DNA from: Rugamonas sp045984285
GTDB lineage: Bacteria; Pseudomonadota; Gammaproteobacteria; Burkholderiales; Burkholderiaceae_D
Assembly: GCF_045984285.3 (NCBI RefSeq)
Contig: NZ_JBJQIK030000001.1
Location: 558,001-622,000 of the forward strand
Length of the DNA: 64,000 nt
Direction: 5' to 3'
A program made the position numbers and the translations under genes. Shown here piece by piece: positions 7,973 through 16,731 of the stretch. Positions within the stretch are counted from its first letter, which is position 1, and the number at the start of each line of letters is the position of its first letter. Below the pieces are notes generated by a model. It was not told the DNA's origin. It saw nothing but the letters and a program-made list of their open reading frames with translations, and did no database searches.

Positions 7973-10342
7973 TCACCAGCTGTAATTCAGCTTGGCGTAG
8001 TAGTAGCGGCCGTTGAAGCCTGCCGGCGAGAAGTTACTGTAAGGGTAGATGCCGTTGGTGTTCAGGTTACCCAGCGTCGTCGTCTTGTCCGGATAGCTGT
8101 CGGTCAGGTTGTCGATGCCGGCGGTAACGCGCCAGTTCTTGCCCAGCCTGACGCTGCCCGATACATCCAGCACCCACTGCTTGCCGAATTCCTGGTCCAG
8201 CGCCGCGTTGTTCTGCGGGACGGTGAATTCGCCATACTGCGTGGCCAGGCCGCGCAAGCTCCAGATGCCCGCCGTGTAGTCCGCGCCGAGGCTGAACTTG
8301 TCCTTCGGCGTGCCCACGGTATTGCGCAGCGTGGTCTGGCGGTCGATCAGCAGCAGCTTGTTCGCAGTCAGCAGCGCTGGATTCTCCGCAATCTTCTCCA
8401 CCGTCGTCTTGTTGTGGTTATACGCTGCGGTGAAATCGAAGCGCCCGGCCGCGTTCAGGTCGAGGCGATAGGTGCTGACGATATCGACACCGGTGGTTTT
8501 GGTATCGATGGCGTTGGTGAAGTAGCGGCCGGCGCCGACCACTATGCCCTGGGAGGCCAGCGCATTCTTCAGCGCGTCCGGCAGCGTCATGTTGGCGGAC
8601 AGCGCGATACGGTCATCCACCGTAATGCGGTAGACGTCCACCGTGGTGTTGAAGTTGCGGTTCGGCTGCAGCTGCAGGCCGACGCTCAGATTGCGTGCTT
8701 TTTCCGCCTTCAGCTGCTGCGCGCCGAGCGCCCTGGCTGCGGCGCTGTTGGTGGCGAAGGTGCCGGTTTCGATGGGCGTGTTCACACCGTTCACCACCGC
8801 GAAGTTGGTGGTGGTGATGGTGTAGAACTGCTGCGCCAGCGAAGGCGCGCGGAAGCCGCTCGATGCCGTACCGCGCAGCGAGACCGCGTCGTTGAAGGCG
8901 TAGCGCGCCGAGGCCTTGGCCGAGGTGGTGCTGCCGAAATCGCTGTAGTGCTCATAGCGTGCCGCGATGGCGCCGGACAGCTTTTGCGTCAGCTGCGCTT
9001 CCAGGTTGACGTAGGCGGATTCGTTGTGGCGGCTGTTCTTGCCGGCATTGACAGGACGGAAGCCGCTGAAGCCCTGCGAGCCAGTGCCCACATACGATGC
9101 TTCGTCGCCCGCGTCGATCTCGTAGCTTTCGCGGCGCGCTTCGATACCGGTTGCCACGGTCAGCGGGCCGGCCAGGCCTGCGACAGGAAGCTCGCGCGCC
9201 AGGTCGAAGTTGAAGACCTTCTGCGTGTTCTTCAGCTGGCCCAGGTGGAAGTGGGTTGGGCTCTTGTCGAGCAGCGTGAGGTTGGCGGTGTTATCGATAT
9301 CCAGCCAGAATCGGTTGCTGCCGTAGTCGAAGCTGGTATCCCAGCGCCAGCCGCCGATGTCGCCGCGCAGGCCGATCACGAAGGACTGGTCGGTGCTCGT
9401 GCTGTTCTGCAGCGGCAGGAAGCCGTTCGGGAACAATGGCGAACGGCCGAAGGTACGCCAGGTGGCGGCAGCTTCTGTATCGCGCTCGCCGTACTGGCCG
9501 AAGGCGTAGAAGTCGGTGTTCTCGCCCACCTGGTACTGCGTGTTGAAGAAGATGTTGCGCGGTTTGGTTTCCGAATCGCCGTAACGCTGGGTCACCTTGC
9601 CGTACAGCGGGTCAGCCGCATTGCGGGTGTCTGCCCCGGCGCGGTTGGTTGGATCGCGGTCGGCCGCTTCGGCGGCGATGCGCAGCCAGCCCTTGTCGCC
9701 CAGCGCGAAACCGCCGGAGGCCTTCAGCGTGACCTGCTTGCCGTCGCCTTCGCTGTATTCGCCGTAGCCCACTTCGACGTCGCCGCCTTTCGGTCCCTTC
9801 TTCAGGATGATGTTGACCACACCCGCAATGGCATCCGAGCCATACTGGGCCGAGGCCCCGTCGCGCAGCACTTCGATGTGATCGATGGCCGACAGCGGAA
9901 TGGCATTGATATCGACCGGCGAGGAACCGCGGCCCACGGTGCCGTTCACGTTGACGACGGCGGTGGTATGGCGGCGCTTGCCGTTCACCAGCACCAGGGT
10001 CTGGTCTGGCGACAGGCCGCGCAGCGTGGCGGGACGCACCGCGTCGCTGGCATCGGTGCCGGACGGGCGCGGGAAATTCATCGATGGCAGCAAGCGCGCC
10101 AGCACGGTGGCCAGTTCGGTGGAGCCGGTGCTTTGCAGTTCCTTGGCGCCGATGATGTCGATCGGCGATTCGGAATCGGCGGTGCGGCGGTTCTTTGCGT
10201 AGGTGCCGGTAACGACGACAGTCTGCAGTTCGGCTTCGGGCGCCTGCGCCTGTTGGGCAAAGGCGGGAACGGTGATGGTGCTGATCAGGGACAGGGCCAG
10301 CAGTGCGCGGCCGGAATTCGGGTGGCGATGGCGGGTGCTCAT
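7973..10342 (-). CDS. TonB-dependent outer-membrane receptor
   Basis: Outer-membrane 22-strand barrel with plug, 789 residues, that takes up a scarce ligand using TonB energy. A signal peptide (cleavage near FAQQ, about residue 30) is followed by a TonB-box-like ELQTVVVTG. The plug domain (about 45-180) contains TLRGLSPDQTLVLVNGKRRH and IEVLRDGASAQYGSDAIAGV. The barrel ends in AKLNYSW with the terminal aromatic residue used for outer-membrane insertion. The ligand is not evident. No sigma/anti-sigma pair or siderophore gene is adjacent. The energising tonB-exbBD genes are about 20 kb away. Confidence 0.92.
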   Translation of the reverse strand: MSTRHRHPNSGRALLALSLISTITVPAFAQQAQAPEAELQTVVVTGTYAKNRRTADSESPIDIIGAKELQSTGSTELATVLARLLPSMNFPRPSGTDASDAVRPATLRGLSPDQTLVLVNGKRRHTTAVVNVNGTVGRGSSPVDINAIPLSAIDHIEVLRDGASAQYGSDAIAGVVNIILKKGPKGGDVEVGYGEYSEGDGKQVTLKASGGFALGDKGWLRIAAEAADRDPTNRAGADTRNAADPLYGKVTQRYGDSETKPRNIFFNTQYQVGENTDFYAFGQYGERDTEAAATWRTFGRSPLFPNGFLPLQNSTSTDQSFVIGLRGDIGGWRWDTSFDYGSNRFWLDIDNTANLTLLDKSPTHFHLGQLKNTQKVFNFDLARELPVAGLAGPLTVATGIEARRESYEIDAGDEASYVGTGSQGFSGFRPVNAGKNSRHNESAYVNLEAQLTQKLSGAIAARYEHYSDFGSTTSAKASARYAFNDAVSLRGTASSGFRAPSLAQQFYTITTTNFAVVNGVNTPIETGTFATNSAAARALGAQQLKAEKARNLSVGLQLQPNRNFNTTVDVYRITVDDRIALSANMTLPDALKNALASQGIVVGAGRYFTNAIDTKTTGVDIVSTYRLDLNAAGRFDFTAAYNHNKTTVEKIAENPALLTANKLLLIDRQTTLRNTVGTPKDKFSLGADYTAGIWSLRGLATQYGEFTVPQNNAALDQEFGKQWVLDVSGSVRLGKNWRVTAGIDNLTDSYPDKTTTLGNLNTNGIYPYSNFSPAGFNGRYYYAKLNYSW

Positions 10343-10446
10343 GTAAACACTTTATGTTGTTAAATGAGCCGCCATGTTAGCGGCCGGCCGCGCGCTTGCG
10401 AACGATCCGTTTCAGCTTTGCTTATACGCGTCGAGCATATACGGCT

Positions 10447-10490
10447 GAGTTCGCGACAGGAGGGGCCTGGCCCCAGGGTGTCGCGAACTC
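10447..10490. repeat. Long palindrome related to the GGGG-core repeat family
   Basis: Perfect 12-bp arms, GAGTTCGCGACA and TGTCGCGAACTC, enclose GGAGGGGCCTGGCCCCAGGG, itself palindromic. It lies 8 bases past the end of the aldo-keto reductase gene, in the gap before the receptor gene, and could also act as a transcription barrier, although no T-run follows. Confidence 0.6.
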
Positions 10491-10498
10491 GGCTGTGT

Positions 10499-11545
10499 TT
10501 ATTGGCCGGGGTTGGGTGTTTCGGCGTGGATGGCGTTGATGGCGTCGACCAGTTCGGGCTTGAGCTTCACCGTGTAGGCGTCGATGTTGGCGTTCAACTG
10601 GTCGAGCGTGGTGGCGCCGATGATGGTGGAGCCGACGAACCAGCGCGAGTAGCACCACGCCAGCGCGAGCTGGGTTGGCGTGAGGCCGTTGGCGCGCGCC
10701 AGTTGGGCATACTGCGCCACCACCTTCCACACGCCGGGACGCAGGTAGCGTGGGCTCCAGGTCGGCGGGAAGATGGTGAGCCGGCCGTGCGCGTTGCGGT
10801 CGTCGTGATACTTGGCCGTGAGCTGGCCGAAAGCAAGCGGGCTATATGCCAGCAGGCTTACTTCTTCGCGGTAGCAGGTTTCGTCCAGCAGGCTGGTTTC
10901 GAAATGGCGCGCGCTCAGGTTGTACAGGTTCTGGATGGTGGCGATGCGCGGCAGGCCTTTCATCTCCGACTGCCTGGTGAATTCCATCACGCCCCAGCTG
11001 GATTCGTTCGATACGCCGATGTGGCGGATCTTGCCTTCGTCCACCAGCTTGCCCAGCGCGGCCAGCGTTTCTTCCACCGCAACCGAAGGCCGCTCCTTCT
11101 CCGGCTGGAACACGCTGGCGCCGAAGATCGGCACGTTGCGGCTGGGCCAGTGCAGCTGGTACAGGTCGATGTAGTCGGTCTGCAGGCGCTTCAGGCTCGC
11201 GTCCACCGCCGCGCGCAGGTTTTTCTCATCGAAGTTTTGCCGGCCGCTGCGCACCCAGCCCAGGCCGGGATTGGGGCCGGCCGCTTTGGTCGCCAGCACC
11301 ACATCCGCACGGCGGCCGGTTTTCTTCAGCCAGCTGCCGATGAAGCGTTCGGTGGAACCTTGCGTTTCCGCGCGCGGAGGCACGGGATACATCTCCGCCG
11401 TGTCGATGAAGTTGATGCCACGTTCGAGTGCGAGATCGAGCTGGCTGTGCGCTTCGGCTTCGGTGTTCTGCTGGCCGAAGGTCATTGTGCCGAGGCAGAT
11501 CTTCGTGACTTCGAGGTCGGTGCGTCCGAGTTTGACCTTGTCCAT
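10499..11545 (-). CDS. tas: NADP(H)-dependent aldo-keto reductase, Tas type
   Basis: TIM-barrel oxidoreductase of 348 residues, close to the length of E. coli Tas. Visible family blocks: LGRTDLEVTKICLGTMTFG at the N-terminus, the catalytic Asp/Tyr region NFIDTAEMYPVPPRAET with its family-typical PP insertion, and ATKAAGPNP. The cytoplasmic substrate is unknown. It follows pyrD by 1 base on the same strand, so the two are cotranscribed. Confidence 0.88.
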   Translation of the reverse strand: MDKVKLGRTDLEVTKICLGTMTFGQQNTEAEAHSQLDLALERGINFIDTAEMYPVPPRAETQGSTERFIGSWLKKTGRRADVVLATKAAGPNPGLGWVRSGRQNFDEKNLRAAVDASLKRLQTDYIDLYQLHWPSRNVPIFGASVFQPEKERPSVAVEETLAALGKLVDEGKIRHIGVSNESSWGVMEFTRQSEMKGLPRIATIQNLYNLSARHFETSLLDETCYREEVSLLAYSPLAFGQLTAKYHDDRNAHGRLTIFPPTWSPRYLRPGVWKVVAQYAQLARANGLTPTQLALAWCYSRWFVGSTIIGATTLDQLNANIDAYTVKLKPELVDAINAIHAETPNPGQ

Positions 11546-11546
11546 A

Positions 11547-12587
11547 TCAGCCCCGCAGCGCGTCCGCGCAGTCGCGCACCAGCGCAGGGCCGGCGTAAAT
11601 CAGGCCGCTGTACAGCTGCACCAGCTGCGCGCCCGCTGCGATTTTCGCTTTCGCATCCGCCCCCTTCATGATGCCGCCCACGCCGATGATCGGCAGCGCA
11701 TCGCCCAGTTCCGCTTTCAGCAGGCGAATGACATTGTTGGACAGCTCGAATACCGGCGCGCCGGACAGGCCGCCTGCTTCCGCGCCATGCTGCATGCCTT
11801 CCACCGCCGTGCGGCTCAGCGTCGTATTGGTGGCGATCACGCCGTCGATCTTGTGGCGCAGCAGCGCGTCGCCGATGTTTTTCACCTGGTCGCCGTCCAT
11901 GTCCGGCGCGATTTTCAGGGCCAGCGGCACATAGCGCTGGTGCCGGTCGGCGAGGCGCTGCTGCGCGTCCTTGAGTTGCGCGAGCAGGCCGTCCAGCTCC
12001 GAGCCGCCCTGCAGCTGGCGCAGGTTCTTGGTGTTGGGCGAGGAGATATTGACCGTGACGTAGCTAGCATACGGATAGACTTTTTCCAGGCAATGCAGGT
12101 AGTCGTCCGCCGCGCGCTCGATCGGCGTGTCGGCATTCTTGCCGATGTTCAGGCCCAGCACACCTTCCTTGCCCTGGTAGAAGCGCGAGGACTGCACATT
12201 GGCCACGAAGGCGTCCACGCCACCGTTATTGAAGCCCATGCGGTTGATGATGGCGTGCGCCGCCGGCAGGCGGAACATGCGCGGCTTGGGATTTCCCGGC
12301 TGCGCGCGCGGTGTTACCGTGCCCACTTCGATGGAGCCGAATCCAAGGTCGGCCAGCGCGTCGATGAAGGCGCCGTCCTTGTCCAGGCCCGCCGCGAGGC
12401 CGACAGGGTTCTTGAACAGCAGGCCCATGACGGTGCGCGGGTCCGGTTTGGGCTGGCGCACGAAGGCGTGCGTAAGGCCCAGCGCGGACAGGCGTTTCAG
12501 GGCAGGGAGGGTGAAGTGGTGCGCGCTTTCGGCGTCCATCGAGAACAGCAGGGGACGCGCGAGGGAGTACAGGAATTTGTCGGACAT
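11547..12587 (-). CDS. pyrD: Dihydroorotate dehydrogenase (quinone), class 2
   Basis: Oxidises dihydroorotate to orotate in pyrimidine synthesis and passes electrons to quinone. 346 residues. The N-terminal helix region MSDKFLYSLARPLLFSMDAE is the membrane-associating extension of class 2 enzymes. FMN-site blocks NPVGLAAGLDKDGAFIDAL and VNISSPNTKNLRQLQ are present, the latter carrying the catalytic serine. Located between bpt and tas on the minus strand. Confidence 0.96.
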   Translation of the reverse strand: MSDKFLYSLARPLLFSMDAESAHHFTLPALKRLSALGLTHAFVRQPKPDPRTVMGLLFKNPVGLAAGLDKDGAFIDALADLGFGSIEVGTVTPRAQPGNPKPRMFRLPAAHAIINRMGFNNGGVDAFVANVQSSRFYQGKEGVLGLNIGKNADTPIERAADDYLHCLEKVYPYASYVTVNISSPNTKNLRQLQGGSELDGLLAQLKDAQQRLADRHQRYVPLALKIAPDMDGDQVKNIGDALLRHKIDGVIATNTTLSRTAVEGMQHGAEAGGLSGAPVFELSNNVIRLLKAELGDALPIIGVGGIMKGADAKAKIAAGAQLVQLYSGLIYAGPALVRDCADALRG

Positions 12588-12617
12588 GGGGCAATCTGCA
12601 AATGAATTGCCGCCATT

Positions 12618-13346
12618 TTACCTTGCCATCACGCTCCAGACGCCTTTGCGGCGGGCTTCCAGCGGCTGGAAGTTGATCTTGTAGTTCATCTTCTGGCTGT
12701 CTTCGATCCAGTAGCCGAGGTAGACGAAGGGCAGCCCCAGTTCGCGTGCCTGGGCGATCTGCCACATGATGTTGTAGGTGCCGAAGGAGGCGCCCGGCAC
12801 GTCCGGATCGAAGAAGGTATACACCGAGGACAGGCCGTCGCTCAGCATGTCGATGATGCTGACCATGCGCAGCGTGCCGTCCGGCTCGCGGAATTCCACC
12901 AGCCGCGTGTTGACGCGGCTTTGCAGCAGGAACTGCGCGTACTGGTCGCGGCTGTCCTGGTCCATGCCGCCGCCGGCGTGACGCGTGCTCTGGTAGCGCA
13001 GGTAGAGGGCGTAGTGTTCGTCGGAGAAGGACAGCGTGGCGACGCCGGTGGTGAGCTGGCTGTGTTTCGCCCAGGCGCGGCGCTGGCCGCGGTTCGGCTG
13101 GAACCCGGTGGCCACCACCCGCACCGGGATGCAGGCCTGGCAGCCGTCGCAATAGGGGCGGTAGGTGAAGATGCCGCTGCGGCGGAAGCCGTTCTTGACC
13201 AGCTCGGAATAGACGTCGGCGTTGATGAGGTGCGAAGGGGTGGCGACCTGCGAGCGTGCCTGCCGTGCATCCAGATAGCTGCAAGGGTAGGGGGCAGTCG
13301 TGTAGAACTGCAGTGTCGCAAAGGGCAGATCGTTCAGCTGCGTCAT
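12618..13346 (-). CDS. bpt: Aspartate/glutamate leucyl-tRNA-protein transferase
   Basis: Transfers leucine from Leu-tRNA to proteins starting with Asp or Glu, marking them for ClpAP degradation. The 242-residue length fits bacterial Bpt. The conserved N-terminal cysteines appear in PCSYL and in YRPYCDGCQACIPVRV. The C-terminal GNAT-like half contains FVYLGYWIEDSQKMNYK. The stop is 30 bases before pyrD. The neighbouring aat gene encodes the other N-degron transferase. Confidence 0.93.
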   Translation of the reverse strand: MTQLNDLPFATLQFYTTAPYPCSYLDARQARSQVATPSHLINADVYSELVKNGFRRSGIFTYRPYCDGCQACIPVRVVATGFQPNRGQRRAWAKHSQLTTGVATLSFSDEHYALYLRYQSTRHAGGGMDQDSRDQYAQFLLQSRVNTRLVEFREPDGTLRMVSIIDMLSDGLSSVYTFFDPDVPGASFGTYNIMWQIAQARELGLPFVYLGYWIEDSQKMNYKINFQPLEARRKGVWSVMAR

Positions 13347-13416
13347 GCAATCAGTCCGTGAGGAGTTGGCGAAGCATGGTCATATCATAGCGCTTTCCAG
13401 CCACCTTCTGTGTTAG

Positions 13417-14151
13417 CTATCGCTCAGAGCTTGCCACAAACGGGGGAATCGGCGTCCAGTCGCGGATGCGCGGCTTGTCGATGGCCTGCTCCAGGTGGGC
13501 CAGGAAGTCGCTGCGCGGAATCGGCGAGGCGCCCAGCGAGGCCAGGTGCCCGGTCTCCTGTTGACAATCGATCATCGTTACGCCGTGCAGCCTGAGGAAG
13601 TGCACCAGCCAGGCCAGGGCCACCTTGGAGGCGTCCGTGACGCGGGCGAACATGGATTCGCCATAGAACATCCGGCCGATGGAGACGCCGTAGGCGCCGC
13701 CCACCAGTTCGCCGTCCAGCCACACTTCCGAGGAATGGGCGAAGCCCAGCTTGTGCAGGCCGGTGTAGCCGCGCACGATGTCCTCGGAGATCCAGGTGCC
13801 CGGGCCGTCCTTGCGCGGGGCAGCGCAGGCGCGCATCACCTGCTCGAAGGCGCTGTCGAAGCGCACCTGCCAGCGGCCGTCGGTGCGGCTGCTCCTTTCG
13901 ACTTTTTTCAGGGTCTTTTTAAGGCTGTCCGAGACGCGGAAGTTCTCCGTCATCAGCACCATGCGCGGGTCGGTGCTCCACCACAGGATAGGCTGGCCTT
14001 CCGAAAACCAGGGAAAGATGCCGCGCTGGTAGGCGGCCAGCAGGCGCTGCGGCGAGAGGTCGGCGCCAGCCGCCAGCAGGCCGGGCGCCTCGGTGGTCAG
14101 CGCTTCGGAAACGTCGGGAAAAGGCGTGTGGGCGTCGAGCCAGGGGATCAT
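13417..14151 (-). CDS. aat: Leucyl/phenylalanyl-tRNA-protein transferase
   Basis: Adds Leu or Phe to proteins with N-terminal Lys or Arg, feeding the bacterial N-degron pathway. 244 residues with the family blocks GLLAAGADLSPQRLLAAYQ, GIFPWFSEGQPILWWSTDP and MFYGESMFAR. It overlaps the upstream Nudix gene by 4 bases (ATGA), so the two are coupled. Bpt follows 70 bases downstream. Confidence 0.95.
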   Translation of the reverse strand: MIPWLDAHTPFPDVSEALTTEAPGLLAAGADLSPQRLLAAYQRGIFPWFSEGQPILWWSTDPRMVLMTENFRVSDSLKKTLKKVERSSRTDGRWQVRFDSAFEQVMRACAAPRKDGPGTWISEDIVRGYTGLHKLGFAHSSEVWLDGELVGGAYGVSIGRMFYGESMFARVTDASKVALAWLVHFLRLHGVTMIDCQQETGHLASLGASPIPRSDFLAHLEQAIDKPRIRDWTPIPPFVASSER

Positions 14152-14726
14152 GAATCGGTGATCGGACGCATGGGACGGGTGATGTCGTGCTCGTGGAAGC
14201 CATAGCCGGCGCCTTCGCGCACCTTTTTGCGGTCGGCGAAGAACAGCTCCAGCGTTTTGCGGATGGTGGGGAAGGCCAGCTCATCCCATGGGATCTCGGC
14301 TTCCGTGAACATTTTTACATCGAGGCTTTCCTCGCCTGGCGCAAAATCGAGGTCGCGCAGCGTGGCGAGATAGAACATGTGCACCTGGTGTACGTGTGAA
14401 ACGTTAAGCAAGGTGAACAGTTTGCCAAGGTCGATATTGGCCCCGGCTTCTTCCTGCGTTTCGCGGGCGGCGGCATCGGCGGTGGTTTCATTGTTTTCCA
14501 TGAAGCCGGCCGGCAGGGTCCAGAAGCCGTAACGGGGCTCGATGGCGCGCTTGCACAGCAGGATCTTCAGCTCGCCGTCACGCTCCCAGACCGGAATGGA
14601 GCCGATCACCATCTTGGGATTCTGGTAGTGGATGGTCGAGCAGTTGACGCACACATAGCGCGGGCGGTTATCGCCGGCAGGCACGGCCAGTTCGACCGGG
14701 TGGGCGCATTCTGAGCAGAATTTCAT
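14148..14726 (-). CDS. Nudix hydrolase with N-terminal zinc ribbon
   Basis: 192 residues. Two Cys pairs (C4-C7, C26-C29; CSEC and CVNC) form a zinc ribbon as in NADH pyrophosphatase-type Nudix proteins. The Nudix box runs from about 74 to 96 with G-x5-E and RETQEEAG, complete for Mg2+ binding and pyrophosphate hydrolysis. The substrate is probably a nucleoside diphosphate derivative; NADH versus ADP-ribose-like use is not decidable. First gene of a Nudix-aat-bpt-pyrD-tas series. Confidence 0.87.
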   Translation of the reverse strand: MKFCSECAHPVELAVPAGDNRPRYVCVNCSTIHYQNPKMVIGSIPVWERDGELKILLCKRAIEPRYGFWTLPAGFMENNETTADAAARETQEEAGANIDLGKLFTLLNVSHVHQVHMFYLATLRDLDFAPGEESLDVKMFTEAEIPWDELAFPTIRKTLELFFADRKKVREGAGYGFHEHDITRPMRPITDS

Positions 14727-14839
14727 GGAAAAAGGATCAAAACTTGTCTAGTGCTTTACTTTACACCGCCTGCCGCGCAGACGGTGGACACTGCTGGCAA
14801 AATAAATTCGGCCTATCGTCCAGAATGCCGGGATTAAGA

Positions 14840-14868
14840 TTGCCTAAATCTCTCAAAGGGCCTATAAT
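14840..14868 (+). promoter_or_regulatory. Sigma-70 promoter of tRNA-fMet
   Basis: TTGCCT (14840-14845), 17-base spacer, TATAAT (14863-14868), ending 12 bases before the tRNA. Near-consensus spacing and sequence, as expected for a stable RNA gene. Confidence 0.85.
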
Positions 14869-14880
14869 ACTTGCATCAGA

Positions 14881-14957
14881 CGCGGGGTGGAGCAGTCTGG
14901 CAGCTCGTCGGGCTCATAACCCGAAGGTCACAGGTTCAAATCCTGTCCCCGCAACCA
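14881..14957 (+). tRNA. Initiator tRNA-fMet (CAU)
   Basis: 77 bases forming a complete cloverleaf. The acceptor begins CGCGGGG with the unpaired first base C1-A72 typical of the initiator. The anticodon stem has the three G-C pairs GGG-CTCATAA-CCC, the T-arm contains GGTTCAAATCC, and CCA is encoded at the 3' end. Own promoter upstream and terminator downstream. Confidence 0.97.
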
Positions 14958-14970
14958 GAATTTCAGAGAG

Positions 14971-15005
14971 AACCGTCTCAGGCATCCGCCGGGGCGGTTT
15001 TTTTT
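14971..15005 (+). terminator. Terminator of tRNA-fMet
   Basis: AACCG pairs with CGGTT, with an inner CCGCC/GGCGG-like stem, followed by a run of eight T. It begins 14 bases after the tRNA CCA. Confidence 0.75.
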
Positions 15006-15009
15006 CGTC

Positions 15010-15627
15010 TTGAGGCGCCCGATCGGGCTGGCCGCTGCGGCCGGGCTGCATATCTTGCTGCTTGTGATCACGCTACGCGGTATGCAGGCCACCATTCCCG
15101 TTTCTCCGCTGGTGGTGCGTTCGCAGCCGGTATGGGTCAGGCTACCGCCGCCCTTGCCGGCCGTGCGCTCTGGCGTGGCTCCTGTCGTTTCGCCCGCGCC
15201 CATGCCGCAGCCGAAGTCCCAGCCTGAGCAGCAGCCGATTCGCCGCGCGCCGGCAGAAGCCGTTGCTGCGCCGGTGCCCGAGGCCGAACCATCTGGTGCG
15301 CCGCCAATCGGTACAGCGGACCTGGTTCGGATGGCGGGCGAGGTAGGGAAGGAGCTGTCTGCAGGCGAGAAGACCGGCGCCCTGCCGGACTCGTTCCAGC
15401 GCAGGCTGGAACGGGGAATGCAGGCGGCGCGCGATGGCGTGAAGCCGAAATGGTATGAGGGGGCGCGCATGGAACTGTTCAGCGCCCCCAACGATCCGCG
15501 CAAGATCTACAAGATCACCACGGCTTTCGGCGAGTACTGCGTTTTTTATCCGGACAAGACGAAAGGGGATTCGGGGGCCGCAAGCTACGGGCAGCCAACT
15601 ATCTCCTCCTGCCCGGTCCGCTTTTGA
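15010..15627 (+). CDS. Proline-rich membrane-anchored protein of unknown function
   Basis: 205 residues if started at TTG 15010. One N-terminal membrane segment (IGLAAAAGLHILLLVITL) is followed by a Pro/Ala-rich spacer to about 95 and a soluble C-terminal domain with three cysteine or aromatic-rich blocks (KWYEGARMELFSAPND, GEYCVFYPDK). The architecture recalls TonB-like proteins, but no TonB C-terminal domain is seen. The only other start, ATG 15082, would lose the membrane segment. TTG lies 5 bases after the tRNA terminator with no RBS, so the gene may depend on an unusual start or on read-through. It ends back-to-back with the MerR gene. Confidence 0.6.
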   Translation: MRRPIGLAAAAGLHILLLVITLRGMQATIPVSPLVVRSQPVWVRLPPPLPAVRSGVAPVVSPAPMPQPKSQPEQQPIRRAPAEAVAAPVPEAEPSGAPPIGTADLVRMAGEVGKELSAGEKTGALPDSFQRRLERGMQAARDGVKPKWYEGARMELFSAPNDPRKIYKITTAFGEYCVFYPDKTKGDSGAASYGQPTISSCPVRF

Positions 15628-16629
15628 TCAGCGCCCGTCCGCCGCACGCAGGAAAGCGATCATCTCATCGTTCATGGCCCGGCCGATGCGCAGGATAGGC
15701 TCGCTTTCAGTGGCAATCCTGAAGCGCTGGATGGTTTCCGGCCTTGAGCCGACCATGTCATGGAACAGGGCCATCCACTTGGCCGACAGCGCACGCGCCG
15801 CCGGGTTATTGGGCGAAGGATCGGCGCGCATCTGCGTTTTGATCTGCTCGATCAGGCCAGGCCATTCCTGGCCGCGCGTCTCCAGATGCTTGCGCATCTG
15901 GGCCAGCTCGTCCGGCAGCAGATATTTGGCATACAGGCGGAGTTTCACCTCGTTGATGGTGCGCATTACATAGGACCGCATATCGAGGCTGATGCCGGTT
16001 TCCTTCTGGACGGAAGGCTCGTTGACATGCATGCGGTCGAGGCGGCGCAACAGGTCGGCACTGCCGCCGGTGTCGCGGTCGAGCAGTTCCATCCAGCGCA
16101 GGCCCAGCTCGTGCGCGTCGCTGGGGGCGAGGCCGGATTCCATCGCCTGCCTTACCTGCATCACCAGCAGTTTCCAGTCAAATTCCGCTTCCGGGTTCTG
16201 ATACAGCGGCAGCTGGTCGAGTTCTTCCTTCGAAAAATACTTCTCATACATAGTCATCTGCTCCAAGGTCGTTAGCCACACGGCCAGCTCCGGTTCCTCG
16301 CCTTTGGAGAGCTGCCCACGCAGGCGCTGCAGCTGCGCGCGCATGCGGCCGGCTTCTTCAATCTGCCGGTCGATCGCTGCAATCTGCTGGCCCACGATGG
16401 ACAAGGGCGAGGCCTCGGGATTGGCCAGGAAAGCTCCGATTTCGGTCAGCGCCATGCCGAAACGGCGCAGCGCCTGGATCTGATGCAGGCGGACGACATC
16501 CTGATGGTCGTACAGGCGATAACCGGCGTCGGAGCGCGCTGAAGGCCGGAGCAGGCCGATGCTGTCGTAATGGTGGAGGGTGCGGACCGTGAGGCCCGCC
16601 TTTTGCGCCAGTTCACCAACTTTCAGCAT
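15628..16629 (-). CDS. MerR-family transcriptional regulator with large effector domain
   Basis: 333 residues. The winged-helix DNA-binding domain is at 1-70 (LKVGELAQKAGLTVRTLHHY, then GLLRPSARSDAGYRLY), followed by a coiled-coil dimer helix to about 115. The long C-terminal half resembles TipA-type ligand-binding modules, with YEKYFSKEELDQLP at its start; such domains bind antibiotics or other hydrophobic drugs in characterised proteins. The regulated gene is not obvious. The dyad at 16670-16691 suggests autoregulation. Confidence 0.85.
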   Translation of the reverse strand: MLKVGELAQKAGLTVRTLHHYDSIGLLRPSARSDAGYRLYDHQDVVRLHQIQALRRFGMALTEIGAFLANPEASPLSIVGQQIAAIDRQIEEAGRMRAQLQRLRGQLSKGEEPELAVWLTTLEQMTMYEKYFSKEELDQLPLYQNPEAEFDWKLLVMQVRQAMESGLAPSDAHELGLRWMELLDRDTGGSADLLRRLDRMHVNEPSVQKETGISLDMRSYVMRTINEVKLRLYAKYLLPDELAQMRKHLETRGQEWPGLIEQIKTQMRADPSPNNPAARALSAKWMALFHDMVGSRPETIQRFRIATESEPILRIGRAMNDEMIAFLRAADGR

Positions 16630-16669
16630 CGATCAGCTCCTGTTCTTCATGCGTGACGCCAGCTTGGAG

Positions 16670-16691
16670 CCTGACGTTGCGTGAGGGTCAA
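16670..16691 (-). promoter_or_regulatory. Candidate MerR operator and -35 element
   Basis: On the minus strand CCTCACG-CAA-CGTCAGG forms a dyad with one mismatch, abutting TTGACC (16691-16686). MerR proteins bind dyads inside promoters with long 19-base spacers; a weak -10 would be at about 16661-16666. Lies 41 bases before the regulator start. Confidence 0.45.
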
Positions 16692-16731
16692 TAGCGAGAT
16701 AATCGGTTATTCCTGCTTTTTTGGCAACAAC

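Noticed and set aside
14881..15010. tRNA-fMet as an integration site
   Set aside because: No direct repeat of the tRNA 3' end, integrase or island follows.
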